DNA from: 66-474 sp044464225
GTDB taxonomy: Bacteria; Pseudomonadota; Gammaproteobacteria; Xanthomonadales; Rhodanobacteraceae
DNA length: 54,901 bases
Reading direction: 5' to 3'
Assembly (NCBI GenBank): GCA_044464225.1
Contig: JBIQLN010000024.1
Coordinates: 1 to 54,901, forward strand
Below are positions 8,245-16,861 of this stretch, one piece after another. A program made the position numbers and the translations under genes. The notes under the pieces were generated by a model, which did not search any database, had not been told where the DNA came from, and saw only the letters and a program-made list of their open reading frames with translations. How positions within the stretch are numbered: the first letter of the stretch is position 1; each line of letters begins with the position of its first letter.

Positions 8245-8536
8245 GGGCGGGCTGATCCCGGACTCGTTCCGGGAGAAGCCCAGCGGCCGAAACCGGGAGG
8301 ACGCGACATCGGGATCTACCGCCGCCGTCGTTGGGCTTCGCTGCGCTCAGCACCAACCTACAAGAACAGCGCCGTGGCCAAGTTTGGGAGTGGGACTTCC
8401 CCCGGACCCGTTCCGGGAGAAGCCCGACAGCCGGGACCGGACGATGGGACATCGCCGGTAAGCGGGATCTATCACCGTCGTGGTTGGGCTTCGCTGCGCT
8501 CGGCACCATCCTGCAAGAGCAGGCGCCACGGCAAAG
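8245..8536. repeat. Tandem pair of ~140-150-bp intergenic repeats with palindromic cores
   Basis: Two related copies lie head to tail at about 8245-8382 and 8386-8536. Matching parts are ccggactcgttccgggagaa at 8258 and its counterpart at 8402, and ttgggcttcgctgcgctc at 8331 and 8484; the segments 8331-8364 and 8484-8517 agree at 31 of 34 bases. The second copy carries a short insertion between these blocks. Each copy contains an inverted repeat (ccgga/tccgg) and a core of the same family as a repeat at 39653-39681 in the opposite orientation, with a weaker relative at 26735-26758. An open plus-strand frame across both copies is repetitive and has no protein-like features. No transposase is present, so these look like REP/MITE-type elements. 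They fill most of the 369-bp gap between the FAD oxidoreductase and galU. Confidence 0.75.
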
Positions 8537-8540
8537 ACCG

Positions 8541-9395
8541 CTAGCCCGCTCCGTTACCCGACACCAGGTGCCGCAATTCGGGGTCGGCAGACGCGAAGTG
8601 CAAGGTCGCGCGCACCATGCCGGCCTTGTTGCCGCAATCGAATCGCGTACCCGCGAATCGATGCGCCAGCACCGGCGTTTCCCCGAGCAATGCCGCGATC
8701 GCATCGGTCAGCTGGATTTCGCCACCCGCCCCGGGGGTGGTTTGTTCGAGCAGCTCGAAGATGCGCGACGGCAGCACATAACGGCCGACCACCCCGAGAT
8801 GGGAGGGCGCGTCCTGGGGTCGCGGCTTTTCCACGATGTGGCGGATCCGGTCACCGGCTCCTTCGACGTCGACGATGCCGTACTTGCCGGTGTCGGAGGG
8901 CGGCACTTCCTCGACCGCCAGCACGCCGGCCTTGCCGTCGGCCGCGCGATCGGCCATCTGGCGCAGCGCACCGGGGCCCTCGTTCACGATCAGGTCGTCA
9001 GGCAAGATGATGCCGAACGGTTCGTCACCCACCACCGGCTTGGCACACAACACCGCGTGGCCGAGACCCAGCGCCTGTTCCTGCGTGACATAGACACAGC
9101 GCACGTGCGGTGGCAGGAGGCCCTGCACCATGGCCAGCAACTCGCGCTTGCCGGCGCGCTCCAGGGTTTCTTCCAGCTCGTAGGCGGAATCGAAATAGTC
9201 GGCAATCGAATGCTTGTAGCGGTTGGTGACGAAGATCAGCGTGTCGGCGCCGGCATCGACCGCTTCGTCCACCGCGTACTGGATCAACGGACGATCCAGT
9301 ACCGGCAACATCTCCTTGGCGACGACCTTGGTGGCGGGAAGAAAGCGGGTACCCAGACCTGCAACGGGAAATACAACCTTGCGCAATCGAGTCAC
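8541..9395 (-). CDS. galU: UTP--glucose-1-phosphate uridylyltransferase
   Basis: Makes UDP-glucose from UTP and glucose-1-phosphate. The nucleotide-binding start VVFPVAGLGTRFLPATK (residues 7-23) is diagnostic. It is followed by KEMLPVLDRPLIQYAVDEA, GLGHAVLCAKP, the acidic IILPDDLI, and the sugar-binding region GKYGIVDV...IVEKP, then GEIQLTDAI. The 284-residue length is slightly shorter than the E. coli enzyme but normal for Xanthomonadales-type GalU. It is 39 bp downstream of the WbpM-like gene and shares its strand with the two membrane polysaccharide genes, so UDP-glucose made here probably serves surface glycans as well as galactose metabolism. Confidence 0.97.
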   Translation of the reverse strand: MTRLRKVVFPVAGLGTRFLPATKVVAKEMLPVLDRPLIQYAVDEAVDAGADTLIFVTNRYKHSIADYFDSAYELEETLERAGKRELLAMVQGLLPPHVRCVYVTQEQALGLGHAVLCAKPVVGDEPFGIILPDDLIVNEGPGALRQMADRAADGKAGVLAVEEVPPSDTGKYGIVDVEGAGDRIRHIVEKPRPQDAPSHLGVVGRYVLPSRIFELLEQTTPGAGGEIQLTDAIAALLGETPVLAHRFAGTRFDCGNKAGMVRATLHFASADPELRHLVSGNGAG

Positions 9396-9434
9396 GTCTT
9401 GTCCTTGATTGTTGCGATTCTCAAACCAACCTGC

Positions 9435-11339
9435 TCACGCCACGTCGTCACTGCCTCGCTGCAGCGGCACCACTTCGGCGATATGCGCCGGCTCGCCGGA
9501 GTCCCAGCGAAAAGTGGGCAGCAGTGCGGCGACGCAGCGACGCAGCGCCTCCTCGTCGAAGCGTTGCACCGCTTCGGTGGCACGCGCAAGCTGTGTCGCG
9601 ACCAGCGCGGCGGACTGCTGGCGTGGCGCGGCTTCGAAGATCTTCGGATGCGAGGTGCCGTGGTAATTCTCGAGCGGGTGGAACAATTCCTCGAACAGCT
9701 TTTCGCCGGGACGCAGGCCCGTGTAGAGGATGGAAATGTCGCGACCCGGCTGTTTGCCGGCCAGGCGGATCATCTGCTCGGCGAGATCGCGGATGCGGAT
9801 GGGCTCGCCCATGTCGAGCGCGAAGGTCTCGCCGCCCCGGCCCATCGCCATCGCCTGCAGGATCAATTGGCAGGCTTCCGGAATCGTCATGAAGTATCGC
9901 GAGATTTCCGGATGGGTGACGGTGACCGGACCGCCCGCGGCGATCTGGCTGCGGAACAGCGGCACCACCGAACCTGCCGAATCCAGCACGTTGCCGAACC
10001 GGACGGTGACGAACTTCGTGGCATGGCCCTCGGCCACGGTTTGGCAGACGATCTCGGCTACGCGCTTGCAGGCACCCATCACGCTGGTCGGGTTTACCGC
10101 CTTGTCGGTCGAGATCAGCACGAAGCTCTCGACCCCGTGCCGAACCGCGTGTTCTGCCACCGTGCGCGTGGTCAGCGCATTGTTGCGGAACGCCTCGCGC
10201 AACTGGTTCTGCAACAGCGGCACGTGCTTGTAAGCGGCAGCATGGAACACGCGCTGCGGCTTGGCGAGTGCAAAGGCATTGGAACACGCGGCGGCGTCAC
10301 CGCAGTCGCCAATCAGGCAGCGCAACAACAATTCCGGATATTGCGCGCGCAATTCCCGCTCGATGCGGTAGAGGTTGTATTCCGAAAGTTCCAGGATCGT
10401 CAGCTCGGAAGCCCCCAGGCGCGCGATCTGCCGGCACAGTTCCGAACCGATCGAACCGCCACCACCGGTGACCAGCACGCGCTGCCCGGTGAGGCTGCGG
10501 CGGATCGCGTTCCATTCCAGCTTCACCGGATCGCGTCCCAGAAGGTCCTCGATCGCGACCTCCTTGAGCTCGTTGAATTGCGCGCGCCCGGAAACCACGT
10601 CGTCGAGCCGCGGCACGGTGCGGAAAGGCAGGCCCGTGGCCTCGCACAGGCTGACCACGTGGCGCATTTCATCCTTGTCCGCCGATGGCATCGCAATCAG
10701 CAGCATCTCGCCGCCAACCCTGCGTGCAAGCTCGGCCAACTCCTCCGTGCCGCCCAGCACCGGCACGCCATGCAGGCGCGACCCCCGCAGCGAGGTGTCG
10801 TCGTCGATGAAGCCGACGGGGATGTAACGCGAATCGCGGCGCAGGTCGCGCACCAGCGCCTCGCCGGCGCGTCCGGCACCGATCACCAGCACGCGATGGC
10901 TGTGCCTGGCATGAAACAGGTCGAGCTGGCTGTCCTTCCAGTAGCGATAGGCGAGCCGCGGCGCACCGAGAAAAATCGCCAATAGCACGGGGTAGATCAG
11001 CAGCACCGATCGCGAAATGCCGTACATCCGGTTGTACAGGAACAACGCCAGGTAGATCACCACCGCGCCTGCAACTACCGCGCGCAGGATGTTCCAGAGG
11101 TCGGGCACGCTCGCGAAGCGCCACAGGCCCTTGTACAAGCCGGTCCAGAAGAACATCGCGGCCTGCACACCGAGCACGATCAGCGTCTGCCAGCTCAACA
11201 ACTCGAGCCGCTGGCCGTAAGGCAGCATCGCGTAGCGCAGCGTGTTGGCGAGCCACCACGCCAGCAGCGTCACCGCGAGGTCGTGGAGCACGACCGCGGA
11301 ACGGGGATGAATCCTCCCGGAGAGACTAGGCAGTTTCAT
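9435..11339 (-). CDS. Membrane-bound NDP-sugar 4,6-dehydratase, WbpM/CapD/PglF family
   Basis: A 634-residue protein. About four membrane helices (roughly residues 17-36, 50-68, 82-102, 110-126) precede a CoA-binding-like Rossmann domain (VLVIGAGRAGEAL at 150-162). A second extended-SDR domain has the dinucleotide motif TGGGGSIGSE at 291-300. The catalytic region STDKAVNPTSVMGACKR at 410-426 shows the MGxxK variant that replaces YxxxK in WbpM/PglF enzymes. These remove water from UDP-GlcNAc or similar sugars to start synthesis of rare deoxy-amino sugars for O-antigen or other glycans. Its start overlaps the end of the upstream glycosyltransferase by 14 bp, a clear operon sign. Confidence 0.92.
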   Translation of the reverse strand: MKLPSLSGRIHPRSAVVLHDLAVTLLAWWLANTLRYAMLPYGQRLELLSWQTLIVLGVQAAMFFWTGLYKGLWRFASVPDLWNILRAVVAGAVVIYLALFLYNRMYGISRSVLLIYPVLLAIFLGAPRLAYRYWKDSQLDLFHARHSHRVLVIGAGRAGEALVRDLRRDSRYIPVGFIDDDTSLRGSRLHGVPVLGGTEELAELARRVGGEMLLIAMPSADKDEMRHVVSLCEATGLPFRTVPRLDDVVSGRAQFNELKEVAIEDLLGRDPVKLEWNAIRRSLTGQRVLVTGGGGSIGSELCRQIARLGASELTILELSEYNLYRIERELRAQYPELLLRCLIGDCGDAAACSNAFALAKPQRVFHAAAYKHVPLLQNQLREAFRNNALTTRTVAEHAVRHGVESFVLISTDKAVNPTSVMGACKRVAEIVCQTVAEGHATKFVTVRFGNVLDSAGSVVPLFRSQIAAGGPVTVTHPEISRYFMTIPEACQLILQAMAMGRGGETFALDMGEPIRIRDLAEQMIRLAGKQPGRDISILYTGLRPGEKLFEELFHPLENYHGTSHPKIFEAAPRQQSAALVATQLARATEAVQRFDEEALRRCVAALLPTFRWDSGEPAHIAEVVPLQRGSDDVA

Positions 11340-12372
11340 GTGGCCTGCCTCCCGTCACGGCGGCCAGGCAGGCTCGCTTGCCGGCACACCAGACCACCCC
11401 CGCGAGCACGTATGCCGCCACCGCGCACCACATGCCACGCATCGGCCAGCGCACCGCCAGCCATGCCAGTGGAGCGACCACCGCAAGATTCCAGATCATG
11501 TAAGCCACATCCGTGCGCGCATGGCTCCAGTTTACCCTTACCAGCCACTGATACAGATGCTGACGATGCGGCGCGTACCAGCGCTGGCCACCGAAGGCGC
11601 GGCGCGCGAGCGTCAGCCCGCTGTCGACCAGGAACGTCGAAGGCAGGATCACGCATCCCCACAGCGTGGCAGCATTCCGCTGGACAAGGAGCGCGGCAAT
11701 CGTGCCTAGTGCGAGTCCGAGCGATCCCGACCCCACGTCGCCCATGAAGATACGCGCCGGTGGCACGTTGAAAAACAGAAACCCGAGGCAGCCCGCCGCC
11801 GAGGCAAACGCGAATGCGGCGAGGCCGACCTGGCCTTCCCAGGCCGCAAGCAGGCCGTAACCGAGCATCACGAACAATCCCTGTTGCCCCAGGATGCCGT
11901 CGATGCCGTCCATGAAATTGTGTGCATTGATGAAACCGACCAGTACGACGATGAGCGGGAGCAGCGCCGTCCATCCGAAGGTGGCGGGCCACGACCCCGG
12001 CACGAGCACGACTACGGCAACCAGCAACGACGCGAGGACGTGCACGGTCAGCCGGGGCAGCACCGGCAATGGCGCATGATCATCGCGCCAACCGATGAGG
12101 GCAACCGCGAGGATCGCCGCCGCAATCGCGCCGACGCGCACCAGACCTGCTGCAGGGTCCAGTCCATACCACGCAGGCAACCCCGCCAGCACCGCCGCGG
12201 CAGCGATCCCGATGCCGCCACCGCGCGGCGTTGCCTGCGTGTGGGAACGCCGTTTACCGGGCAGGTCGAGCAGGCCGCGTCGTCGGGCGTAAACCAGCGC
12301 GAGCGATGTCAAGACCAGCGCCAGGGCCAGCGCACCAAGCGTGCTCAGCAGTAGCGGGACGGCAGCTTGCAT
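11326..12372 (-). CDS. Undecaprenyl-phosphate sugar-1-phosphate transferase, WbpL/WecA (GT4) family
   Basis: A polytopic protein of 348 residues with about ten membrane helices and the polyprenyl-phosphate GlcNAc-1-P transferase signatures. These are the PRGGGIGIA loop, NAHNFMDGIDGI with the catalytic aspartates, IFMGDVGSGSLG, and the basic cytoplasmic loop HRQHLYQWLVR. Such enzymes load the first HexNAc/FucNAc phosphate onto undecaprenyl phosphate, beginning O-antigen or exopolysaccharide repeat units at the inner membrane. Pairing with a WbpM-type dehydratase is the Pseudomonas/Xanthomonas O-antigen arrangement. It could equally initiate another surface glycan, because no polymerase, flippase or further glycosyltransferase is in the window. 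Confidence 0.9.
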   Translation of the reverse strand: MQAAVPLLLSTLGALALALVLTSLALVYARRRGLLDLPGKRRSHTQATPRGGGIGIAAAAVLAGLPAWYGLDPAAGLVRVGAIAAAILAVALIGWRDDHAPLPVLPRLTVHVLASLLVAVVVLVPGSWPATFGWTALLPLIVVLVGFINAHNFMDGIDGILGQQGLFVMLGYGLLAAWEGQVGLAAFAFASAAGCLGFLFFNVPPARIFMGDVGSGSLGLALGTIAALLVQRNAATLWGCVILPSTFLVDSGLTLARRAFGGQRWYAPHRQHLYQWLVRVNWSHARTDVAYMIWNLAVVAPLAWLAVRWPMRGMWCAVAAYVLAGVVWCAGKRACLAAVTGGRPHETA

Positions 12373-12502
12373 TTGTTCGAACTGCCCACTCGAAGCGGCT
12401 ATTGTGAAAATCAGGCCATCGAAGGCCGTTCCGGTACCCGATGGTTCCGAATGGAACGGTTGGCCCGTGCCTATGACAATGCGGCGCCCAGGGACGATCG
12501 CA

Positions 12503-13690
12503 TTATTCGCTCACCACGCTGTGGATGGGACGCACCGTGCCCCAGCTCTTGCAGCTCGGACACTGCCAGTGGTGCGCCTTGGCTCCGAACCCGCAGTGAT
12601 TGCACCGGTACATCGCCCGGCCTTCCAGCAATTTGTGGGTGAGATCGCGCAGGATCAGGAAGTTTTCACGCGCCTCCCCCTCGGTCCGGCCCATGGTGGC
12701 GTCGATCAGGGCCATCATCCCGCGCACCGAGGGCCGCTGCCGCAACTGGCCGGTCAGGAAGTCGATGGCGGCGCGCTCGCCTTCGCGTTTCTGGTAAAGG
12801 TCGGTCAACGCCAGCACCGGCGTGATGCCGTGGTAGCGGTCCACGACGTGTCCGAGGAATTTTTCGGCGCGATCCATCTCGCCCGCATGTGCGTACGCAT
12901 CCAGCAGCGGCGGCAGGATCTCCGGCACGAAATCGACATCCGCATCGACCGCCTGCTCGAATGCCAGCACGGCTTCGTTCCAGCGTCCCTCTTCCGCGAA
13001 CAAATGCCCGCTGATCATGTAACCACGCACGCAGCCCGGCTGGCTGGCGAAGGCCTCGTCGAGGTAGGCCCGGGCTTCGGCGCGCGCGCCATGCTGGCGT
13101 GATTGCTCGGCCAGTTCACACTGGAATTGCGCGATGGTGGCGGCTTGCGATTCGCCGGTCATCTTTTCCAGCCGGCGTGCATGGCCGATCGCCTTGTGCC
13201 AGTCGCGTTCGTGCTGGTAGATCGCGATCAGGTGGCGCAGCGCCGACGGAGCGTGCGCGTCCATCGCGACCAGATCGTCGAACAGCGCCTCGGCGCGATC
13301 GAGCAACCCCGCGCGCATGTAGTCCTCGCCCAGTTCCAGCAAGGCGACGGTGCGTTCGGCTTCGGACAGGTTGGAGCGGCTGACCAGGTGCTGGTGCACG
13401 CGGATTGCCCTGTCCACCTCGCCGCGGCGGCGAAACAGGTTGCCCAGCGCGAGATGGGTTTCCACCGTGTCGCGGTTGAACTCGGCCAGTTTCATGAAGA
13501 CTTCGATGGCCTTGTCGGGCTGCTCGTTGAGCAGGTAGTTGAGGCCGCGGAAGTAGTGCGAGGAAAGTTCGGTCACCCGTGCGCCCGAGCGGCGCGCGGT
13601 GGCGTGGCGGCCGATGATCCAGCCGAGCCAGCCCACCAGCGGGAGCAGCAGGAGCAACAACAGCAAAGGGTCTGTGGGAAGGAAGTTCAC
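12503..13690 (-). CDS. lapB: Lipopolysaccharide assembly protein LapB (TPR, rubredoxin-like metal site)
   Basis: One N-terminal membrane helix (PLLLLLLLLPLVGWLGWIIG) is followed by about nine TPR-like repeats facing the cytoplasm. A C-terminal rubredoxin-type zinc/iron knuckle, YRCNHCGFGAK then WQCPSCKSW, completes the protein. LapB recruits LpxC to FtsH and so limits lipid A synthesis. GTG 13690 is preferred over the in-frame ATG at 13717 because GGAGAG lies just upstream of it; the resulting 395 residues match E. coli LapB (389). It is downstream of ihfB on the same strand, but the usual small partner gene lapA is missing from the 213-bp gap between them. Confidence 0.93.
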   Translation of the reverse strand: MNFLPTDPLLLLLLLLPLVGWLGWIIGRHATARRSGARVTELSSHYFRGLNYLLNEQPDKAIEVFMKLAEFNRDTVETHLALGNLFRRRGEVDRAIRVHQHLVSRSNLSEAERTVALLELGEDYMRAGLLDRAEALFDDLVAMDAHAPSALRHLIAIYQHERDWHKAIGHARRLEKMTGESQAATIAQFQCELAEQSRQHGARAEARAYLDEAFASQPGCVRGYMISGHLFAEEGRWNEAVLAFEQAVDADVDFVPEILPPLLDAYAHAGEMDRAEKFLGHVVDRYHGITPVLALTDLYQKREGERAAIDFLTGQLRQRPSVRGMMALIDATMGRTEGEARENFLILRDLTHKLLEGRAMYRCNHCGFGAKAHHWQCPSCKSWGTVRPIHSVVSE

Positions 13691-13903
13691 CGATCTCTCC
13701 GGCGCCGCGCCCGGCATCCTTCGAAACCCCGTTCGAAGCGGCTGTCGTGAAAAGTCGGAGCCCGCCCCCGAAACGGTTCCGACCGCAGGCCAGGGACGGC
13801 CGTTCTGGTGTGTGTCAACCGGGTAGCCATTGGCGCGGAGGGAGCCCGAACGAGGCTGCGATCGAGGACGATCGCAAAAATGGCGCCGCCACCCATGCCC
13901 GTC

Positions 13904-14200
13904 TCACGGCGTGTCGTTGCGGCCTTCGTTGACCCGCTGCCGCAGTTCCTTGCCCGGCTTGAAGTGCGGAACATGCTTGCCCGGCAACGCCACGGCCGTG
14001 CCGGTCTTGGGGTTTCGCCCGGTGCGCGGTGGCCGATAGTGCAGCGAGAAACTGCCGAAGCCGCGGATCTCGATGCGATCGCCGCTCGCCAGCGCCATGC
14101 TCATCTGCTCGATCACATTGCGAACCGCCAATTCGACATCCGCGAACGCCAGGTGCTTCTGGCGTTCCGCGAGCGCGGCGATCAATTCGGATTTCGTCAT
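13904..14200 (-). CDS. ihfB: Integration host factor subunit beta
   Basis: A 98-residue HU/IHF-fold DNA-bending protein starting MTKSELIAALAERQKHL. It has the IHF-beta central region GDRIEIRGFGSFSLHYRPPRTGRNPKTG, including the beta-arm around the intercalating Pro, and ends KELRQRVNEG. With IHF-alpha (not in this window) it bends DNA at promoters, origins and recombination sites. The start ATG 14200 gives the exact family N-terminus; the open frame upstream is not coding. It follows rpsA on the same strand, the arrangement conserved across gammaproteobacteria, and 131 bp separate the two. Confidence 0.97.
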   Translation of the reverse strand: MTKSELIAALAERQKHLAFADVELAVRNVIEQMSMALASGDRIEIRGFGSFSLHYRPPRTGRNPKTGTAVALPGKHVPHFKPGKELRQRVNEGRNDTP

Positions 14201-14265
14201 GGATGGCAACGTGCGGTGACCTTGAGGACTGACGGGGATGGGCCACGCACACGCGCTCCCATTCC

Positions 14266-14298
14266 ACGGTACCGCCCGCATCGGCGATGCGGTACCGT
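14266..14298. repeat. Long imperfect inverted repeat between rpsA and ihfB
   Basis: Within the 131-bp gap, acggtacc and ggtaccgt arms enclose a second pairing of gcatcg with cgatgc around a single base, with a 4-nt bulge on one side. Together they make about 14 pairs. No T-run follows on the minus strand, so this is not a classical terminator for rpsA. It could be a processing or attenuation structure in the rpsA-ihfB transcript, or an operator upstream of ihfB. The palindrome is seen directly; the function is not known. Confidence 0.5.
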
Positions 14299-14331
14299 CG
14301 TGCCACAAAAAACACAAGTCCTTGTACAGAC

Positions 14332-16008
14332 TTACTCCGACTTGTTCAACTGCTCTTTCAACAGAGCGCCCAACTTGGTGGTGCTCCGGTCCGCATGCTG
14401 GTTCTGGTACTCGGACAGCGTTTCGGCCATCTCATCCTCGTCCTTGGCGCGGATCGAGAGCTGCAACATGCGGCCCTTGCGATCCATGCCGATGAACTTG
14501 GCTTCCACCTGTTCGCCCACCTTCAGGTGCTGGCTGAGATCGTCGATGCGGTCCTTCGAGAAATCGCGCGCCGAGAGGTAGCCCTCGATGCCCTCGGCCA
14601 GATCGACCACCGCACCCTTGGCATCCACTTCACGGACGGTGCCGGTGAGGATCGCGCCGCGCGGATGCGCCGCCATGAACTGGCCGAACGGATCCTGCTC
14701 GAGCTGCTTGATGCCTAGGCTGATGCGCTCGCGCTCCGGATCGACCGCCAGCACCACGGCATCGACTTCCTCGCCCTTCTTGAAGTCGCGGACCAGTTCC
14801 TCGCCATTGCCCTGCCAGGAGATATCGGACAGGTGCACGAGGCCATCGATGCCGCCGTCCAGGCCCACGAAGATGCCGAAGTCGGTGATCGACTTGATCG
14901 CGCCGTGCACCTTGTCGCCCTTCTTGAAGGTCGCCGCAAAAGCTTCCCAAGGGTTGGATTGGGTCTGCTTCATGCCCAACGAGATGCGGCGGCGCTCTTC
15001 GTCGACGTCCAGCACCATCACTTCGACTTCGTCGCCGACCTGCACCACCTTGGCCGGGTTGACGTTCTTGTTGGTCCAATCCATCTCCGACACGTGCACC
15101 AGGCCTTCGACGCCCGGTTCCAGCTCCACGAAGCAGCCGTAATCGGTGACGTTCGAGACCTTGCCGAACAGGCGAGTGCCCGACGGATAGCGGCGGGTGA
15201 TGCTGACCCACGGATCGTCGCCGAGCTGCTTCAGGCCCAGCGAAACACGGTTGCGCTCGCGGTCGAACTTCAGCACGCGCACGTCGAGCTCGTCGCCGAC
15301 ATTGACGACTTCCGACGGATGCCGCACGCGCTTCCACGCCATGTCGGTGATGTGCAGCAGGCCGTCGATGCCGCCGAGGTCCACGAACGCGCCGTAATCG
15401 GTGAGGTTCTTGACCACGCCGTGCAGGATCGCGCCTTCCTGCAGCTTCTCCAGCAGCTGCTCGCGCTCCTCGGAGTGCTCGCTCTCGACCACCGCGCGGC
15501 GGCTCACCACCACGTTGTTGCGCTTGCGGTCGAGCTTGATGATCTTGAATTCCAGGTCCTTGCCTTCGAGGTAGGCCGGATCGCGCACCGGGCGCACGTC
15601 CACCAGCGAACCCGGCAGGAATGCACGCACGTCGCGGATGTCGACGGTGAAACCGCCCTTGACCTTGCCATTGATGCGGCCGGTGACGGCCTCTTCCTGC
15701 TCGAATGCACTTTCCAGCTCGTCCCAGACCATCGAGCGCTTGGCCTTCTCGCGCGACAGCATGGTTTCGCCGAAACCGTTTTCGATGGCGTCCAGCGCGA
15801 CCTTGACTTCGTCGCCCACGGACACTTCCAGGTCACCGTTTTCGCCCTTGAACTGTTCGATAGGCACGATGCCTTCCGATTTCAGTCCGGCGTTCACCAC
15901 CACCACATCGGGGCGGATCTCGACGACGGTGCCGGAGACGATGGCTCCGGGTTTCAATTTGGCCAGCGACTGGCTCTGTTCAAACAGTTCGGCAAAACTT
16001 TCGGTCAT
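14332..16008 (-). CDS. rpsA: 30S ribosomal protein S1
   Basis: A 558-residue protein (E. coli S1 has 557) starting MTESFAELFEQSQSLAKL. It has six tandem S1 OB-fold repeats, visible as recurring G-x-V-x3-x-D-YGAFVDLGG/GIDGLLH-type blocks such as DYGAFVDLGGIDGLLHITD, DYGCFVELEPGVEGLVH and DFGIFVGLDGGIDGLVH. S1 binds mRNA leaders and is needed for initiation on structured or SD-poor messages. It lies directly downstream of cmk, separated by 139 bp that contain a hairpin with a U-tract. That spacer is probably also the autoregulated S1 leader. ihfB follows on the same strand. Confidence 0.98.
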   Translation of the reverse strand: MTESFAELFEQSQSLAKLKPGAIVSGTVVEIRPDVVVVNAGLKSEGIVPIEQFKGENGDLEVSVGDEVKVALDAIENGFGETMLSREKAKRSMVWDELESAFEQEEAVTGRINGKVKGGFTVDIRDVRAFLPGSLVDVRPVRDPAYLEGKDLEFKIIKLDRKRNNVVVSRRAVVESEHSEEREQLLEKLQEGAILHGVVKNLTDYGAFVDLGGIDGLLHITDMAWKRVRHPSEVVNVGDELDVRVLKFDRERNRVSLGLKQLGDDPWVSITRRYPSGTRLFGKVSNVTDYGCFVELEPGVEGLVHVSEMDWTNKNVNPAKVVQVGDEVEVMVLDVDEERRRISLGMKQTQSNPWEAFAATFKKGDKVHGAIKSITDFGIFVGLDGGIDGLVHLSDISWQGNGEELVRDFKKGEEVDAVVLAVDPERERISLGIKQLEQDPFGQFMAAHPRGAILTGTVREVDAKGAVVDLAEGIEGYLSARDFSKDRIDDLSQHLKVGEQVEAKFIGMDRKGRMLQLSIRAKDEDEMAETLSEYQNQHADRSTTKLGALLKEQLNKSE

Positions 16009-16115
16009 GGGAATTCCAGGTTGGGAATGGATCGCGATGCCTGCAAGTTCCATCGGGTTCAAGCTCCACAGGCGACGATCCGCCGGTTGGGGGATGCGCA
16101 AGGCATCCATGGGTG

Positions 16116-16133
16116 AAAACCGCGCGAGCGCGG
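16116..16133 (-). terminator. Intrinsic terminator between cmk and rpsA
   Basis: On the minus strand the stem ccgcgc-tc-gcgcgg is followed directly by TTTT. It begins about 15 bp after the cmk stop codon and 108 bp before the rpsA start. It should end or reduce transcription from the serC-hisC-aroA-cmk operon, leaving rpsA mainly to its own promoter in the remaining leader. Confidence 0.65.
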
Positions 16134-16147
16134 CCGTTGGGGTTGCT

Positions 16148-16831
16148 TCAAGCCTTCCGCACGACGGCGAGTACTTCGGCCACCACCGAGGGAATCGGCT
16201 GTCCGGTGGTGTCGATCACCACCGCATCGCCAGCCGGCCGCAACGGCGCCACCGTGCGCGACGCGTCCCGCGCGTCACGCAACTCGATCTCGTGCAAAAG
16301 GCTGGTTAGTGTAACGGCAAGTCCCTTTGCCTTCAACTGCTTATAGCGCCTTTCCGCACGCTCGGCGGCGCTTGCGGTCAGGAACACCTTGAACGGCGCA
16401 TCCGGGAAGATCACCGTCCCCATGTCACGACCATCGGCCACCAAGCCTGGCGGCTGGCGGAACGCCAACTGTTTGTCCACCAAGGCTTTTCGCACCTCCG
16501 GCAGGGCTGCGATCGCCGAGGCCGCCGCGCCCGCGGTCTCGGTGCGGATCGCGTCGGTGGCGTCCTGGCCGTCGATGATCACCCGGGTTTCGCCGCCATC
16601 GCCAGGGTCGCGGAATTCGATCCGGGTTTCCGCCCCACAGCGCGCGACGGCTTCGGCGTCGGAAAGGTCCAGGCCCGTGAGGCCCGCCGCGTAGCCCACG
16701 GCGCGGTAGATGGCCCCGGAATCCAGCATGTGCCAGCCCAGTCGATCCGCCACCGCACGGGCGATGGTGCCCTTGCCGGAGCCGGAGGGACCATCGATGG
16801 TGAGTACCGGCGCCGCATCGTTCTTCGTCAT
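16148..16831 (-). CDS. cmk: Cytidylate kinase
   Basis: Phosphorylates CMP and dCMP to the diphosphates. The P-loop GPSGSGKGT spans residues 14-22, followed by HMLDSGAIYRAVGYAA (the NMP-binding start). The mid-region VADGRDMGTVIFPDA is present, then FLTASAAERAERRYKQL. The length of 227 residues equals E. coli Cmk. It is 30 bp downstream of aroA on the same strand, the conserved aroA-cmk-rpsA order. An intrinsic terminator lies just after its stop codon. Confidence 0.98.
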   Translation of the reverse strand: MTKNDAAPVLTIDGPSGSGKGTIARAVADRLGWHMLDSGAIYRAVGYAAGLTGLDLSDAEAVARCGAETRIEFRDPGDGGETRVIIDGQDATDAIRTETAGAAASAIAALPEVRKALVDKQLAFRQPPGLVADGRDMGTVIFPDAPFKVFLTASAAERAERRYKQLKAKGLAVTLTSLLHEIELRDARDASRTVAPLRPAGDAVVIDTTGQPIPSVVAEVLAVVRKA

Positions 16832-16861
16832 CCGGTGAATTTTAGCGGATGCCCGTCCGGC

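Noticed and set aside
8191..8544. Short open frame through the tandem repeat (about 117 codons) as a possible small gene
   Set aside because: Its translation simply repeats because the DNA repeats; no start context and the same core occurs elsewhere out of frame and inverted.
8331..10985. Very long open frame (over 880 codons) on the plus strand opposite galU and the WbpM-like gene
   Set aside because: It lies antisense to two clearly coding genes; its translation is rich in Arg/His/Gln with no domain pattern. High-GC codon structure creates such shadows.
13691..13903. A lapA gene between ihfB and lapB
   Set aside because: The 213-bp gap is too short for a full lapA, and the frames there lack its two hydrophobic helices.
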